DNA of 64,000 nucleotides from Granulicella sp. WH15. GTDB lineage: Bacteria; Acidobacteriota; Terriglobia; Terriglobales; Acidobacteriaceae. The stretch spans positions 3,410,001 through 3,474,000 of the forward strand of contig NZ_CP042596.1 in the NCBI RefSeq assembly GCF_009914315.1, in the 5' to 3' direction. Shown here piece by piece: positions 62,979 to 64,000 of the stretch. The position numbers and the translations under genes are program-made. The stretch's first letter is position 1. The number at the start of each line of letters is the position of its first letter. The notes below the pieces were generated by a model. The model was not told where the DNA came from. It did no database searches and saw nothing but the letters and a program-made list of their open reading frames with translations.

Positions 62979-64000
62979 GGGGCTGATGCAGGCGGCTGTC
63001 CTCGGCGTTGGCATGATCGCCAGCGGCATAGCCGCGCCCCCGAGTCCCCCGCAGCCGTCGCACCCCGCTGTATTGCAGATGAGGCCGTACCAGCAGCGCT
63101 GGATCGACGACGGCGCTCGCATGAAGATCGCGGTCAAGTCTGCCCGCATCGGCTTCTCATTTGCCACGGCGCTCGAAGCGGTCCTCGACTGCATCGCCCA
63201 TCCGAAAGAAACATGGACGGTCCTCAGCGCTTCGAAGCCTCAGTCGGTTGAGTTCATTCAGACGTGCCACACGCTGCTTGAGCTGATGCAGGGAGCTGTC
63301 CAGCTCTATCAGGACGAGAGCTTCTATGACGAGCTGGGCGAGTACGAAGCCATCCAGCAGCGCGTCACTCTTCCTAATGGGTCTCGCATCATCGCACTTG
63401 CGGCGAACGCAAGAACGGCGCGTGGTTATCCAGGCAACGCCATCCTGGACGAGTTTGGCCATCATGGTGAGAGCTATGCGATCTGGGCTGCTATTACACG
63501 GCAGACGTCTCTCGGTCATAAGATCCGCGTACTATCTACGCCGAACGGCGAGCAGGGTAAGTTCTACGACCTATGCAAAGAACTGGGACTTGTAGATGGA
63601 GTAGCCCCCGAGCATAACTTCCAGAAGTACAAGGGCTGGTCCGTTCATTGGATCGACGCCGAGATGGCGATCGCGGACGGCTGCCCGATCAACATGGAAG
63701 AGATGCAGCAGATGATCCAGGATGACGATGTCGTCAACCAGGAGTTCCGTTGCATCTTCCTGAAATCTACTGGCGCATGGCTGCCGCTCGAACTTATCCA
63801 GAGCGCCGAGGACGATGGTGCGACGCTCGATCTGCCTGGAGGCTATAGGCCGCGTGGGAAGCTCTTCGCAGGTATCGACGTCGGACGCGTGGGTGACCAG
63901 ACTACTTTCTGGCTCAAAGAGCAGATCGGCGATGTGCTCTGGACGCGTATGGTCATCGCGCTGCATGGTGTGACCTTCCCCAAGCAGTGCGAGATGTTGA
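62962..64000 (+). CDS. Terminase large subunit (Mu gp28-like), 3' end outside window
   Basis: 346 codons are visible; the gene runs off the right edge. The ATPase region has the Walker-A-like KSARIGFSFATALEAV and Walker B NAILDEFGHH, then VLSTPNGEQGKFYDLCKE. The nuclease domain begins with LFAGIDVGRVGDQTTFWL, with the first metal-binding Asp. It drives headful packaging. An ATG at 62986 with AAGGGG is an alternative start. It overlaps the small subunit. Confidence 0.88.
   Translation, partial: MQRTAKGLMQAAVLGVGMIASGIAAPPSPPQPSHPAVLQMRPYQQRWIDDGARMKIAVKSARIGFSFATALEAVLDCIAHPKETWTVLSASKPQSVEFIQTCHTLLELMQGAVQLYQDESFYDELGEYEAIQQRVTLPNGSRIIALAANARTARGYPGNAILDEFGHHGESYAIWAAITRQTSLGHKIRVLSTPNGEQGKFYDLCKELGLVDGVAPEHNFQKYKGWSVHWIDAEMAIADGCPINMEEMQQMIQDDDVVNQEFRCIFLKSTGAWLPLELIQSAEDDGATLDLPGGYRPRGKLFAGIDVGRVGDQTTFWLKEQIGDVLWTRMVIALHGVTFPKQCEML

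Larger units (their letters stand above)
40677..64000 (+). mobile_element. Mu-like transposable prophage, left part
   Basis: The element carries a MuA-type DDE transposase, a MuB-type ATPase, a LexA-type repressor, a Dam methylase, an endolysin, and Mu-type small (DUF3486) and large terminase genes. Its left edge is placed where a chromosomal repeat ends (after 40676), giving a terminal TG if the shared T is counted. Early genes read leftward and late genes rightward from a central switch, as I recall for BcepMu rather than Mu itself. Portal, head and tail genes and the right end lie beyond the window. Base composition is more AT-rich than the host, especially near 41-44 kb and 55.5-58 kb. 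Confidence 0.85.

Overview
The window joins about 40.6 kb of host chromosome (1-40676) to the left part of a Mu-like transposable prophage (about 40677 to beyond 64000). The host is high-GC and Gram-negative: it has BamA/TamB-type outer-membrane assembly genes, a bacillithiol enzyme (BshC), a futalosine-type UbiA prenyltransferase and many exported proteins. This combination suggests an acidobacterium of the Granulicella/Terriglobus/Edaphobacter kind. That is an inference from gene content; no rRNA or tRNA gene was seen.

Host layout. 1-889: molybdopterin synthase genes moaD-moaE and the start of a secreted VWA-type protein. 1009-5074: a phospholipase-D-like protein and a TPR membrane glycosyltransferase. 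5218-9502: lon, a prephenate dehydratase, and two stress-type small proteins. 9569-19738: a UbiA prenyltransferase, then an envelope operon read leftward (bamA, surA-like, tamB, triple-BON protein). 19994-24747: a ThiF/MoeB adenylyltransferase, an ECF sigma factor with an acidic partner, bshC and a Nudix hydrolase. 25046-31833: a cold-shock protein, polX, an M1 aminopeptidase, a cytochrome-oxidase assembly cluster (heme O synthase, DUF420), ssb and frataxin. 32027-40552: a glycosyltransferase, a large zinc metalloprotease, a cupin, an SDR oxidoreductase, an HD hydrolase, an XRE regulator, and uppS-cdsA. Three families of dispersed intergenic repeats lie at gene 3' ends. One of them supplies the last codons of the SDR gene.

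Prophage layout. The left end lies about 0.4 kb beyond a secreted SGNH hydrolase gene. It carries five copies of a 12-bp motif that look like transposase-binding sites. The early operon reads leftward from about 55680: two or three small regulators, MuA-like transposase, MuB-like ATPase, then some 18 short overlapping genes, many with zinc ribbons. One of these appears to be nested in another frame of its neighbour. A LexA-type repressor reads rightward from 55706, and two matching palindromes overlap the divergent promoter region. Rightward follow a small exported protein, a Dam methylase, two small proteins, a terminator and a perfect 28-bp palindrome. The late operon comes next: GH73 endolysin, a lipoprotein with an N-terminal extension, an Acb2/Tad1-like putative cyclic-nucleotide sponge, small zinc proteins, holin-like membrane proteins, and Mu-type small and large terminase subunits. 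The large terminase is cut by the window end. The right end of the prophage is outside the window.
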